DNA of 53,367 bases from the NCBI GenBank assembly GCA_019637645.1, contig JAHBVH010000057.1, positions 1 through 53,367 on the forward strand. The letters run 5' to 3'. Under the pieces are notes generated by a model. That model saw nothing but the letters and a program-made list of their open reading frames with translations. It was not told the DNA's origin and made no database searches. The DNA comes from Caldilineaceae bacterium (lineage in GTDB: Bacteria > Chloroflexota > Anaerolineae > Caldilineales > Caldilineaceae). Below are positions 1 to 8,502 of this stretch, piece after piece (positions within the stretch are counted from its first letter, which is position 1; the number at the start of each line of letters is the position of its first letter). Made by a program: the position numbers and the translations under genes.

Positions 1-332
1 ATTTCGATGAGCGGGCGATCCCAATTGCCACTATCCCGATCACGCGGGCCCGAGTGGGTGTGGGTCGTGGCGACTAAGACATGGGCCGGTGGAATGCCCA
101 GCCGCTGTTCGATCAGCTGGCGCAGATCGCGTACGGTATTGATGCCCAGATAACACATCTCGACTGAGGCCAAGACCCAAAAGCCCTCCTCTGTCTCTAG
201 CACTAATGCTTTGGCGGATAATCGATCATGAATCCCCGTCGCGCCACTGGCACGATTGCCATACCCCACCAAGGGGAAACCGAGGTGCGGCGTAATATCC
301 GCACGGCCAAAACCAGCCAATAAGTTGGTCAT
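1..332 (-). CDS. Neutral/alkaline ceramidase-like protein, N-terminal part (cut by window edge)
   Basis: The ATG is at 332 on the minus strand, preceded by a GAGGA Shine-Dalgarno. About 110 residues are visible before the window edge. The start reads MTNLLAGFGRADITPHLG, followed by PLVGYGNR, then ATTHTHSGPR near residue 95. This order (GxGRADITP...G.PL.GY, then a TTHTHSGP zinc-ligand motif) is the N-terminal signature of the neutral/alkaline non-lysosomal ceramidase family, zinc amidases that cleave the N-acyl bond of ceramides. No signal peptide is seen at this start, so a cytoplasmic relative acting on another amide is equally possible. Many bacterial members are annotated only as hypothetical. 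The C-terminal domain lies outside the window. The gene is divergent from the aminotransferase at 690. Confidence 0.82.
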   Translation of the reverse strand, partial: MTNLLAGFGRADITPHLGFPLVGYGNRASGATGIHDRLSAKALVLETEEGFWVLASVEMCYLGINTVRDLRQLIEQRLGIPPAHVLVATTHTHSGPRDRDSGNWDRPLIE

Positions 333-689
333 CACAATTCCTCACAATCTTGCACCACGATGGTAACAGCCAAACGATTCATAGCGTCCTCCCTATGCTT
401 GCTGGTTGTGAATCGAGCGGGGGTCTAGCCGGCTTAGCCCATAGACGAACAGGGCAAAACGGCCCTCCTGGTGACCAAGTATAGCATCCGGGGAGGAACG
501 TGGTCAACCGAGTTTTGCGAGGGCCAACGGGTGGCAGTGAGACAGGGTGGCAGTGACTCTCTTATTGTGAAATGGGCGTAAAAATACGCTTTTCTTCTGG
601 ATATAGAAATGTTACAATGTTCAGCATCAGTTCTGGAGAAGATAGTCAGCCAGATGCGTCAAAAACCCTCATCAATTCAGGAGTATGGT
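333..689. other. Divergent intergenic region, no gene seen
   Basis: About 357 bases separate the ceramidase-like gene (minus) from the aminotransferase (plus). No open frame with a convincing start lies here; the short frames seen are shadows. Near 581-600 a small 5-bp hairpin (GCGTA/TACGC) is followed by a T-rich run. Both promoters must lie in this spacer, but I cannot identify clear -35/-10 pairs. Confidence 0.5.
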
Positions 690-2000
690 ATGTCCACGTC
701 CTTGCTCGATGCCGCGCTTGCGCAAGCCTATGCCGACTACACCGAACGGAATCCACGAAGCTTGGCACGGCACCAAGCCGCCGCCGAGGTAATGCCCGGT
801 GGCAATACGCGTACGGTGCTCTACTATTCACCTTTTCCTTTGGGGGTTGCGCGCGCCGAGGGTTGCTATCTCCTAGATCTGGATGGTCATCGCTATGTCG
901 ATTTTCTGGGCGAATATACCGCTGGCATCTATGGTCATTCCCACCCGGTGATTCGGGCCGCGTTGGAGCAAGCCCTGGATGATGGCATCAACTTTGGTGG
1001 GCCCAACGTTATGGAAGTGCGGCTGGCCCAAGCCGTCTGCCAACGCTTTCCGGCGATTGCGTCTGTCCGCTTTACCAATTCAGGCACCGAGGCCAACCTC
1101 ATGGCGCTCACCGCGGCCCGCGCCTTTACCCAGCGCGAGAAGATCATGGTCTTTGCGGGCGGCTATCATGGCGGCGTACTCTATTTCAGTGGTGGGACCA
1201 ACAGTCCCGTCAACGCGCCCTATGACTTTGTGATTGCCCCCTATAATGACCTTGCCAGTACTGCCGCCTTGATCGAGCAGCACGGCACCGCCTTGGCGGC
1301 CATCATCCTAGAGCCCATGTTAGGGGGCGGTGGCTGTATCCCCGCCGACCGCGCCTTCCTCGCCCTGTTGCGCGAAGCGACCACACGGTTCGAGGCCCTC
1401 TTGATCTTCGACGAAGTGATGACCTCCCGCCTCGCCCCAGGCGGTCTACAGGCTGTGCATGGCATCCTGCCCGATCTAACCACGTTGGGCAAATATATAG
1501 GTGGTGGCATGTCCTTTGGGGCCTTTGGTGGGCGCGCCGACATCATGGCCCAGTTTGACCCCGGTCGGCCCGCTGCCCTGCCCCATGCGGGCACCTTTAA
1601 CAACAATGTCCTCACCATGTCCGCGGGTTTGGCTGGCCTCACCGAGATCTATACGCCAGCGGCGGCGGTCGCCTTGAATGAACGGGGCGACGCGCTACGC
1701 AATCGCCTAAATGACCTCTGTCGGCGGCATGAAGCGCCCATGCAATTTACCGGCTTGGGCTCCATGCTCAACGTCCACATGACCGACGCGCCGATCCATT
1801 CCCCCAACGATGCCGCCCAAGGGGATCAAGCCTTGCGGGAACTCTTCTTCTTTGACCTACTCAATGATGGCATTTGGCTTGCCCGCCGCGGCATGATTAC
1901 CCTCAGTCTACCCATTGGCGATGCTGAATGTGAGCGCTTGGTGCATGCCGTGGAACGGTTTATCCAAGCGCGTGCGACCTTGTTGGCGCAAGTGGCCTGA
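690..2000 (+). CDS. Class III PLP-dependent aminotransferase (glutamate-1-semialdehyde aminomutase-like)
   Basis: I chose the ATG at 690 because AGGAG lies at 679-683, six bases upstream; an in-frame upstream ATG at 609 has no such site. The product is 436 aa. It shows the class III fold: MPGGNTRT near residue 34, DLDGHRYVDF near 67, TNSGTEANLMAL (PLP phosphate contact), FDEVMTSR (the Asp that binds the pyridine nitrogen), and LTTLGKYIGGGMSFGAFGG with the Schiff-base lysine. It resembles the HemL/acetylornithine group, but the context (ceramidase-like and esterase genes, no tetrapyrrole genes) does not support heme synthesis. The amino donor and acceptor are unknown. Transcription ends at the palindrome at 2011-2044. 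Confidence 0.88.
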   Translation: MSTSLLDAALAQAYADYTERNPRSLARHQAAAEVMPGGNTRTVLYYSPFPLGVARAEGCYLLDLDGHRYVDFLGEYTAGIYGHSHPVIRAALEQALDDGINFGGPNVMEVRLAQAVCQRFPAIASVRFTNSGTEANLMALTAARAFTQREKIMVFAGGYHGGVLYFSGGTNSPVNAPYDFVIAPYNDLASTAALIEQHGTALAAIILEPMLGGGGCIPADRAFLALLREATTRFEALLIFDEVMTSRLAPGGLQAVHGILPDLTTLGKYIGGGMSFGAFGGRADIMAQFDPGRPAALPHAGTFNNNVLTMSAGLAGLTEIYTPAAAVALNERGDALRNRLNDLCRRHEAPMQFTGLGSMLNVHMTDAPIHSPNDAAQGDQALRELFFFDLLNDGIWLARRGMITLSLPIGDAECERLVHAVERFIQARATLLAQVA

Positions 2001-2010
2001 CCTGCTAAAA

Positions 2011-2044
2011 AAGTGCGGTCAGGTTTGGCAACCTGACCGCACTT
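2011..2044. terminator. Perfect 15-bp palindrome, bidirectional terminator (repeat family A)
   Basis: Arms 2011-2025 and 2030-2044 are perfectly complementary around a 4-base loop (TGGC). It lies 10 bases after the aminotransferase stop and between two convergent genes, so it can serve both strands. The inner core GTCAGGTT/AACCTGAC is shared with palindromes at 14618, 18152, 23284, 24174 and 29241. Confidence 0.75.
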
Positions 2045-2147
2045 GTCCCAATTTATACCCTTGACCCACTTGACCTCAAGCCAGTTGTTCGGCTAAGCAA
2101 CCGCCAACCCACCAATCTCTAATCTCTAGTCTCTAGTCACCCACTGC

Positions 2148-3110
2148 CTACAACCCTGCCATAAACTGGAAGATCGCGTCATTATTCCCGGGTAGCGCCT
2201 CGTGGCCGAAGTCGGGATAGAGCACATAGGACTTTTTCGAGTTGATCTTATTATAAGCGGCAAATTGCGTAGAGGGTGGGCAGACGGTGTCCATCAAGCC
2301 AACTGCCATCATCACCTCGCCTTGGATCCGCTTGGTCAGATGCTGCACATCCACATAGCCGAGGCGGGTAAAGATTTCTTGTTTGCGTGCGTGGCGGGGA
2401 TCAAAGCGCCGGAAATATTCACGCAGTTCAGCATAGGCATCTTTGTCCTGATCAATGTCCCAAACGCGTTGATAATCGCACAAGAAGGGGAAGACCGGCG
2501 CGACCAATTTAATGCGTGGCTCCAGCGAAGCCGCGGCTAGCGTCAGCCCACCGCCTTGGCTGCCCCCCGTAGCGCCGACGCGGGTTTCATCAACATCGGG
2601 CATCGCCATCACAATTTTTGCCAACTGCGCGGTATCCAGGAACATCTGGCGATAATAGAGCTTTTCTGGTTGATCATCCAAGCCCCGAATGATGTGGCCC
2701 CGCAGCGTCCACCCTTTGACCCCACCTGCATCTTCCGAGAGGCCGCCTTGGCCGCGACAGTCCAGCGCCGCCACGGTATAGCCCATGGCGACATAGCCCA
2801 ATTTATCGAGCCAATCGCCAGCGCTGCCCGAATAGCCATGATACATCAGCACCGCAGGATGGGGCTCACTGGCCTGCTTGGGTTGGAGAAGTTTGGCATG
2901 AATCCGCGCGCCGCCAACACCCGTGAAATAGAGGTGGCTGCACTGGGCATAGGGGGTCTGAAAGTCGGCGGGCACAATCTCAATCTGCGGATCAAGTGCA
3001 TTCATCTCGGCCAGCCCGCGATCCCAATATTCATCAAAATCCGCCGGACGGGGGTTGGTGCCCTCATAGGTGAGCAGCTTCTCAAAGGGCATATCAAATA
3101 ACAATGGCAT
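2148..3110 (-). CDS. Acetyl xylan esterase / cephalosporin-C deacetylase family (AXE1) hydrolase
   Basis: The product is 320 aa, the usual length for the AXE1 (carbohydrate esterase 7) alpha/beta-hydrolase family, which removes acetyl groups from xylo-oligosaccharides and similar substrates. Visible features: the family opening [29 protein letters not shown] near residue 117; the nucleophile elbow GGSQGG with Ser184; the catalytic Asp in GLMDTVCPP (Asp274); and the catalytic His in DFGHE (His303). No signal peptide is seen, so it is cytoplasmic and would act on imported acetylated sugars. It is followed by a short CTCTAATCTCTAG-type pyrimidine repeat just beyond the stop. The MFS gene lies about 110 bases upstream on the same strand, without an evident terminator. 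Confidence 0.9.
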   Translation of the reverse strand: MPLLFDMPFEKLLTYEGTNPRPADFDEYWDRGLAEMNALDPQIEIVPADFQTPYAQCSHLYFTGVGGARIHAKLLQPKQASEPHPAVLMYHGYSGSAGDWLDKLGYVAMGYTVAALDCRGQGGLSEDAGGVKGWTLRGHIIRGLDDQPEKLYYRQMFLDTAQLAKIVMAMPDVDETRVGATGGSQGGGLTLAAASLEPRIKLVAPVFPFLCDYQRVWDIDQDKDAYAELREYFRRFDPRHARKQEIFTRLGYVDVQHLTKRIQGEVMMAVGLMDTVCPPSTQFAAYNKINSKKSYVLYPDFGHEALPGNNDAIFQFMAGL

Positions 3111-3219
3111 GATTCTCTCCTTGTTTTGCGTGATAGTGGGAGTTTTGTGAAGGTTTAGATGGGTACGCGGCTAACGGCTGACGCGGCTTGTGCCTTGCAC
3201 CAGCCGCTAACCGCCAAGT

Positions 3220-4419
3220 TTAAGCTCGACTCATCTTGGGGCGTCCGCCATAGAGCATCAACACGATAAAGAGCACGAAGGCCGCTAGATCAGTGGCGAG
3301 AATGGTGAACATGGTCACATGGGGGCCATAGGCATCAAAGAGTTGACCGATAAACCAGGGGAAGAACATGGCACCACTGCTCGTGCCGATAAAGAAGCAA
3401 CTGGTAATAAAGCCAGTGATATGTACCCGCCGCTCGGCCCAAGAGAGAGTGACCGCAAAGATCGAGGCCATGGCCAAGCCAGCCCCGGCCACCCCAATCC
3501 AAAGGGCCATTGCCGACGTCGGCCAGATCAAGACAATGGCGACGCTAACAAGACAGCCGAGCAGGTCGGTGAGCAAGATGGTACGGGGCCGAAAGCGGGC
3601 GGCCAGCGGAATGCCAATCAGGCGGCCCACGGTAAAGGTGCCCCAAAAGATCGAATTCAAATAGGCCGCCGAGGTGGCATCCGCCAAGCCCGTGGTAACG
3701 GCATAGGTGTAGATCCAGCCACTGTAGCTCACTTCGACGCCCACAAAGAGAAAGAAGAAGAGAACCAAGATGCCGACCAGGACATAATTGGTCGGCCCAC
3801 GCGTTTCATCTTGAGTGGTGTGGCGTAGCGGCGGGCTGGGCAGGCGTATAAACCACAAAAGGACAGGCACCAGCAGAATCGCAAAGAGCCGGTAGGCCCA
3901 CGTAATATCACCGCTCCACTGAATGGTTTGGGCCACAATCAAAGGCGAGAAAAACGCACCGAGGCCAAAGAAAAAATGGAGGGCGTTCATATACGGCCCA
4001 ATCTTCGGCTGGTGGACCCAAACGAGCAGCGTATTCACCCCCACATCGAGCAAACCTTCGGCCAAGCCAAGGATGAGCAAAATTGCAATTAAGAGCCCAA
4101 GCACCGAAAGGGAAGGCACACCGATCATCATGATCATGATGACGCCAAGTGCGCCTACAATCAAGGGATGGCCAGCCTGGCGATCGTAGACACGCCCCGC
4201 CAAGATCGAGCCGAGTAGATAGCCAAAGGAGCGCGCCACAAAGAGATAGCTAATTTGGCTAAGGGTACTTTGGGTATTGGCGGCCAGCCCATGCAAAGTT
4301 GGCCCTAAGGAGGCCGAGACCAAGCCGAGCGCGACAAAAGCACTATAATAGCCGACGGTCTTCGCCAGCTTGCTATCGCGTTGGCGCAAGTTTTCCCAAC
4401 GCAAGGCAGAAGTGTTCAC
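3220..4419 (-). CDS. Major facilitator superfamily transporter
   Basis: About 399 aa with roughly twelve hydrophobic segments. There is a loop typical of the superfamily after TM2 (AGRVYDRQAGHP) and a related LAARFRPR loop in the second half. There is no ATG start. A TTG at 4425 is possible, but the GTG at 4419 has AGGA (4426-4429) six bases upstream and is my choice. That AGGA overlaps the stop codon of galactokinase, so the two genes are translationally coupled. By context the substrate could be galactose or another hexose; the sequence alone does not prove this. It is an inner-membrane protein. Confidence 0.85.
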   Translation of the reverse strand: MNTSALRWENLRQRDSKLAKTVGYYSAFVALGLVSASLGPTLHGLAANTQSTLSQISYLFVARSFGYLLGSILAGRVYDRQAGHPLIVGALGVIMIMMIGVPSLSVLGLLIAILLILGLAEGLLDVGVNTLLVWVHQPKIGPYMNALHFFFGLGAFFSPLIVAQTIQWSGDITWAYRLFAILLVPVLLWFIRLPSPPLRHTTQDETRGPTNYVLVGILVLFFFLFVGVEVSYSGWIYTYAVTTGLADATSAAYLNSIFWGTFTVGRLIGIPLAARFRPRTILLTDLLGCLVSVAIVLIWPTSAMALWIGVAGAGLAMASIFAVTLSWAERRVHITGFITSCFFIGTSSGAMFFPWFIGQLFDAYGPHVTMFTILATDLAAFVLFIVLMLYGGRPKMSRA

Positions 4420-4427
4420 ACGCAATC

Positions 4428-5618
4428 CTATTCGTTTGCATCCAGCAGCTGTACATAAGCGCCGCTGCTTGCGCGCGTCGTATAGACTTCTGGCCAGATA
4501 TTGGTCAGCTTGGGATACTTTTCATAGATCATGTCGGCGACGTTCTGTTCCGCGCCTGGCTCCACCAAGGCGACGGCACAGCCACCAAAGCCAGCACCGG
4601 TGAGCCGCGCGCCATAACAGCCCGTTGCGCTGCGCATGGCATCCACCATCACATTGAGCGCGTCGCTACTGACTTCATAGTCGTTGCGCAAGCTCTCGTG
4701 GCTCGCATTCATTAACCGGCCCACTTCACCGAGATCATGTTGGCGCAGCGCGGCCACGGTCTGTAACACGCGTTCGTTCTCGCTAACCACATGGTAACAA
4801 CGGCGATAGACAACTGGGGAGAGCAGTTCCTTGTGCGCCGCTAATTGACTGGTGGTGACATCCCGGAGCGCCTGAACATTCGGTAAGACTTGTTGGAGAA
4901 GTGCTACCCCGCTTTCACACTCTTGGCGGCGTTGGTTATAGGCGCTATTCGCCAACGAGCGGCTGGCTTTGGTGTTGCCAATCACCAGAGCTGCCTCTTC
5001 GGGGAAGGGAACCAATTCATAGTCCAACGTACGACAATCGATCAAGAGCGCATGATTTTCTTCACCCAACATACTAATAAACTGATCCATAATGCCGCAG
5101 TTGACCCCGACAAAAGCGTTTTCGGCGCGTTGGGCCGCTTTGGCGACTTGCGGGCCTGTCAACGCCCCGGCTTGACCAGCCGCATGGAGAAAAGCATGCG
5201 CGGTGGCAATTTCCAGCGCCGCCGAACTGCTCAGCCCACTCCCTTTGGGCACATTGCCACTGATCACCCCGTCGATACCGGTGAGTTGTAGCCCCGCCTC
5301 CTGGAGCGACCAGGCAATCCCTTGGACATAATTGCTCCAGAGAATATCTTCATGATAGGCCAGCTGATCCAGAGCAAATTCAAACCAACCATCATACTCA
5401 ACCGAATAGAGGCGCACTTTCCGGTCGGTACGGGGCCGGAAAGCGATCCGCACATCCCGTTTTAGCGCAACGGGTAACACATAACCATCATTATAGTCCG
5501 TATGTTCCCCAATCAAATTGACCCGCCCTGGGCCAATCGCTAGGGCGGTTGGTCTATCCTGAAAACGTGATTGAAAAGCCTCTATTAAGGCTTGGGTGCG
5601 GTTATCCTGTCTTGACAT
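4428..5618 (-). CDS. galK: Galactokinase
   Basis: 396 aa; phosphorylates alpha-D-galactose to galactose-1-phosphate, first step of the Leloir pathway, in the cytoplasm. The GHMP-kinase motifs are all present: [19 protein letters not shown] near residue 30 (galactose-binding signature), [16 protein letters not shown] (ATP-binding P-loop-like motif), CGIMDQF (the catalytic-base Asp region), and [12 protein letters not shown] near the C-terminus. The frame is open further upstream to 5723, but the ATG at 5618 has GGAGAGGAAACG directly upstream and matches the family N-terminus (MSRQDNRTQ). Its stop overlaps the ribosome-binding site of the MFS gene. No galT or galE is visible nearby. Confidence 0.95.
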   Translation of the reverse strand: MSRQDNRTQALIEAFQSRFQDRPTALAIGPGRVNLIGEHTDYNDGYVLPVALKRDVRIAFRPRTDRKVRLYSVEYDGWFEFALDQLAYHEDILWSNYVQGIAWSLQEAGLQLTGIDGVISGNVPKGSGLSSSAALEIATAHAFLHAAGQAGALTGPQVAKAAQRAENAFVGVNCGIMDQFISMLGEENHALLIDCRTLDYELVPFPEEAALVIGNTKASRSLANSAYNQRRQECESGVALLQQVLPNVQALRDVTTSQLAAHKELLSPVVYRRCYHVVSENERVLQTVAALRQHDLGEVGRLMNASHESLRNDYEVSSDALNVMVDAMRSATGCYGARLTGAGFGGCAVALVEPGAEQNVADMIYEKYPKLTNIWPEVYTTRASSGAYVQLLDANE

Positions 5619-5695
5619 CGTTTCCTCTCCGTCTCTCGCGTGGACAAATCTGACAGGGCTCTGGTCAGACCCGACCAGTTGCGTAAGCCTATTCT

Positions 5696-6469
5696 TTAGG
5701 TAAGCTGGGCGTGCGCTAAGCAAGCATATAAATTCAGATTGCCCTCTTTACCGTCGGCGTAAAAAGTGTCGCGGAGCTGTAACCCCGCGGCTTGACCCAG
5801 TTGGGCCATTTCGGTTGCGTCGATCTGATGCACGTAGCGGAGCGCATAGGCCCCTTGCTGCCAAGGCAGAAGAGCATCGCCCACCTCGACATCGGCTAGC
5901 GTCAAGCCGATCCTTTCCCAGCCGACCTGCTTGCGGACCAAGCGTTCACTCTGCAAAAACTGCCAATGGGAAAAGAGCAGTACACCGGTTGGTGCCAACA
6001 GCGCGGCTAGATCACGGACGACTTGGCCCCGTAACGCCGCGCCAGGGACATGGTGCAGGGCGGCCAGACAAACCACGAGGTCAAAGGAAGCAAGGGGCAG
6101 GGCCAGAGTGGTGGCCCAGCCGGGCACGGTAAAATCGGCTGCGTAAAAATGGCAAGTGACCGCTGGCAAGGCGCGCGTATGGGTAGCAGCCAATTCAAGC
6201 AATTGGGAATCCCCGTCAACCCCCGTATAGTCGCAGACTAATTCCCAACCAGCCAATGCGCGGGCCCAACGGCCATTGCCGCAGCCAACATCTAATACCC
6301 GCAACGGACGCGTCACCGGCAGCTTGGGTAGCCATGCCCGCAGCGGCTGCCACCCAATGGGCAACCCGGCGCGGGTGGCATCAAAAGGTTCGGCCACCGT
6401 CGCATAGAACGCCCGATTCAACGCTAATAGCCGTTGTTGCGTTGCCCTGCTCATCTGCTTCATGCTCAT
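5696..6469 (-). CDS. Trm9/ALKBH8-like SAM-dependent methyltransferase (candidate tRNA wobble-uridine methyltransferase)
   Basis: 257 aa, cytoplasmic. Near the N-terminus is [13 protein letters not shown] (21-33), matching the FYxxxAxxFxxTR start of eukaryotic Trm9 and ALKBH8. Then come the SAM motif [10 protein letters not shown] (60-68), acidic motif GVDGDSQ and AALHHV (136-141). The C-terminal part carries LPW (201-203), [11 protein letters not shown] (211-221) and a GN-containing end (GNLNLY, about 243-248). These parallel the PW...RYYHVF...EL...GNW block of Trm9/ALKBH8. That family methylates cm5U34 to mcm5U34 in tRNA. The gene is head to head with Elp3, the enzyme that makes cm5U34, which supports this call strongly. 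The catalytic role in a bacterium is inference; a generic class I methyltransferase is the fallback. galK follows after 77 bases. Confidence 0.75.
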   Translation of the reverse strand: MSMKQMSRATQQRLLALNRAFYATVAEPFDATRAGLPIGWQPLRAWLPKLPVTRPLRVLDVGCGNGRWARALAGWELVCDYTGVDGDSQLLELAATHTRALPAVTCHFYAADFTVPGWATTLALPLASFDLVVCLAALHHVPGAALRGQVVRDLAALLAPTGVLLFSHWQFLQSERLVRKQVGWERIGLTLADVEVGDALLPWQQGAYALRYVHQIDATEMAQLGQAAGLQLRDTFYADGKEGNLNLYACLAHAQLT

Positions 6470-6481
6470 TCGGTCATTCTA

Positions 6482-6490
6482 TGCTATAAT
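6482..6490 (+). promoter_or_regulatory. Candidate extended -10 promoter for elp3
   Basis: TGCTATAAT (TG at 6482, perfect TATAAT at 6485-6490) lies in the 141-base spacer between the divergent methyltransferase and Elp3 genes. No good -35 is seen at 17 bases, which is usual for extended -10 promoters. The start of transcription would be near 6497, giving a leader of about 115 bases. Confidence 0.45.
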
Positions 6491-6610
6491 CAGCGTACTA
6501 GGCGAACATCGTGTGGAATTTACGCAAAGCTAGACCTATCAGGTCTTTGGTGACAGACCAACCTTTGTACGTAAGCCCTATTGTTAAGAGATTATTCAAA
6601 GTATATCGTT

Positions 6611-8320
6611 ATGAAACGCATCATCCCATTGGAAGAAATTCCCCAAGACATTTTGGAAAAAACGGAAGCTTGGCAACGTAAACGCAGTGGCTATGAGCCA
6701 GCGGCCCATAGTGCGCAGCTCCATGCCATTTTTCAACGGATCCTCAAAACGCCAGCCGACGAATGGGATATGCGCACAACTTTGAAAGCTATTTTATCCC
6801 GCTTTCCCAAGGACGGCAAAGGATTCTACTCCAAAGCAGAATTAATTGCAGGGTATCGCCATTTGGTGGCGGAAGGGGATCTCGAAGCCGATCCCCTGCT
6901 CATGACGCGCATTCAAATGAAGCCCATGCGCACCCAAAGTGGCGTTGCCCCCGTAACCGTGCTCACGGCACCGGCTGGCTGCCCAGGGAAATGTATCTTT
7001 TGCCCCGATGACTGGCGCATGCCCAAAAGTTATATCTACGATGAACCCGGTTGTCAGCGGGCCGAGCGCGATGGCTTTGATCCCTATCGCCAGACCTTGG
7101 GACGGATTCAGTCCTTTGAGAGCATCGGCCATGATGCCGAAAAGGTTGAACTGCTCATTCTCGGTGGCACCTGGAGTGCCTATAGCAAAGATTATCGGGA
7201 ATGGTTTATTCAGCGCTGTTTTGATGCCATGAATGCAGCTGGCGACCCCACCTATGTCGATTCTACTTCGTTGGCCCAAGCCCAGCAGCACAATGTCACG
7301 GCGACGCACCGCAATGTCGGCTTGGTGATCGAAACGCGCCCCGATTGGGTCACGCCCGAGGAGATCCGTCACTTGCGCAAGTTGGGCGTGACCAAAGTCC
7401 AAATTGGGGTGCAAAGCCTGGATGACGAGATCCTAACGCTGAACAAGCGTGGGCATGACGTGGCCGCGGTACGGCAGGCCCTGGGCTTATTGCGGACGGC
7501 GGGCTTCAAATTGCATTTGCACTGGATGCCCAATCTCTATGGCGCGACGCCCGCCAAGGATCGGGCCGACTTTGCCCGCTTTTTCACCGACCCAGCCATC
7601 CAGCCCGATGAATTAAAGATCTATCCTTGCTCGTTGATCAAAGAGACGGAACTCTACGACCGCTGGCTAGCCGGTGACTATCAGCCATATAGCGAAGCCG
7701 CATTGGTCGAACTCTTGGCCGATGTCAAGCCGACTATTCCGCCCTACACCCGTGTCAACCGGCTTTTCCGCGACATTCCGGCCCATCACATTCAGGCGGG
7801 GGTCAAACTCAGCAACCTGCGTCAGGTGGTTCATGAAGAGTTGGCGCGGCGGGGTCAGCAATGTGGCTGTATTCGCTGCCATGAGATCAAACGGCGTACC
7901 GTCACCGCCGACGAACTGGCGTTACAGGTCTACACCTATGACACTGACTTGACGCGGGAACACTTTCTCTATTTTGAAACGCACGCAGCCAGTCCACAAC
8001 CCGGTCTGATTGCCGGTTTCTTGCGTTTGAGTCTACCTTTGGCCGCCAGTGTGGGCAGCCGTGCGTTTCTCGACGAGATCGCGGACCACGCCATGATTCG
8101 CGAAGTGCATGTCTATGGCCCAGCTTTGTCGATTGATGGCGAGAGTGGCGGGCAAGCGCAACACGTTGGGTTAGGGACGCGTCTTCTCGACGAAGCGCGC
8201 CGCATTAGCCGTGCCGCGGGCTTCCCACAGATCAGCGTCATTGCCGCCACGGGCACGCGGGCCTACTATGCGGCGCGCGGCTTCACCCAAGGCGAGTATT
8301 ACATGACGGCCCCCCTCTAA
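6611..8320 (+). CDS. elp3: Elp3: radical-SAM/GNAT tRNA uridine(34) carboxymethyltransferase
   Basis: 569 aa from the ATG at 6611; an in-frame TTG at 6581 is less likely, and neither has a strong ribosome-binding site. The N-terminal segment with basic residues is tRNA-binding in the family. The radical-SAM cluster cysteines are C124, C128 and C131 (CPGKCIFC). Further Elp3 hallmarks are LGGTWSAY, GLVIETRPDW, KVQIGVQSLDD, KRGH, LHLHWMPNLYGATP and the cysteine-rich CGCIRCHEIKRR linker. The C-terminal GNAT domain ends with GLGTRLLDEARR (acetyl-CoA loop) and YYAARGF. Elp3 installs a carboxymethyl group on U34 of tRNA from acetyl-CoA and SAM. Bacterial, Elongator-free Elp3 is known from Dehalococcoides, also Chloroflexota. 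Gene terminates at 8338-8365. Confidence 0.93.
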   Translation: MKRIIPLEEIPQDILEKTEAWQRKRSGYEPAAHSAQLHAIFQRILKTPADEWDMRTTLKAILSRFPKDGKGFYSKAELIAGYRHLVAEGDLEADPLLMTRIQMKPMRTQSGVAPVTVLTAPAGCPGKCIFCPDDWRMPKSYIYDEPGCQRAERDGFDPYRQTLGRIQSFESIGHDAEKVELLILGGTWSAYSKDYREWFIQRCFDAMNAAGDPTYVDSTSLAQAQQHNVTATHRNVGLVIETRPDWVTPEEIRHLRKLGVTKVQIGVQSLDDEILTLNKRGHDVAAVRQALGLLRTAGFKLHLHWMPNLYGATPAKDRADFARFFTDPAIQPDELKIYPCSLIKETELYDRWLAGDYQPYSEAALVELLADVKPTIPPYTRVNRLFRDIPAHHIQAGVKLSNLRQVVHEELARRGQQCGCIRCHEIKRRTVTADELALQVYTYDTDLTREHFLYFETHAASPQPGLIAGFLRLSLPLAASVGSRAFLDEIADHAMIREVHVYGPALSIDGESGGQAQHVGLGTRLLDEARRISRAAGFPQISVIAATGTRAYYAARGFTQGEYYMTAPL

Positions 8321-8337
8321 GCTGCCTCTACAATAAA

Positions 8338-8365
8338 ACAAGCGCAGATTGTCACCTGCGCTTGT
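8338..8365. terminator. Terminator hairpin between convergent genes
   Basis: Perfect 10-bp stem, arms 8338-8347 (ACAAGCGCAG) and 8356-8365, with an 8-base loop. It lies 17 bases after the elp3 stop and before the 3' end of the convergent lipoprotein gene, so it probably works for elp3. Confidence 0.6.
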
Positions 8366-8502
8366 CAAGAACGATTCTAGCGGAAGTTATGCCGCAAAAA
8401 GCTGACCGGTTTTGAAAACCTTGTCATTTGGTTGGCGCTGTGGTCCCCACAACCGCCAATAATGCAAGACGCGGTCAGCTCTTTTGGTTCTCCAGCGTTG
8501 GT

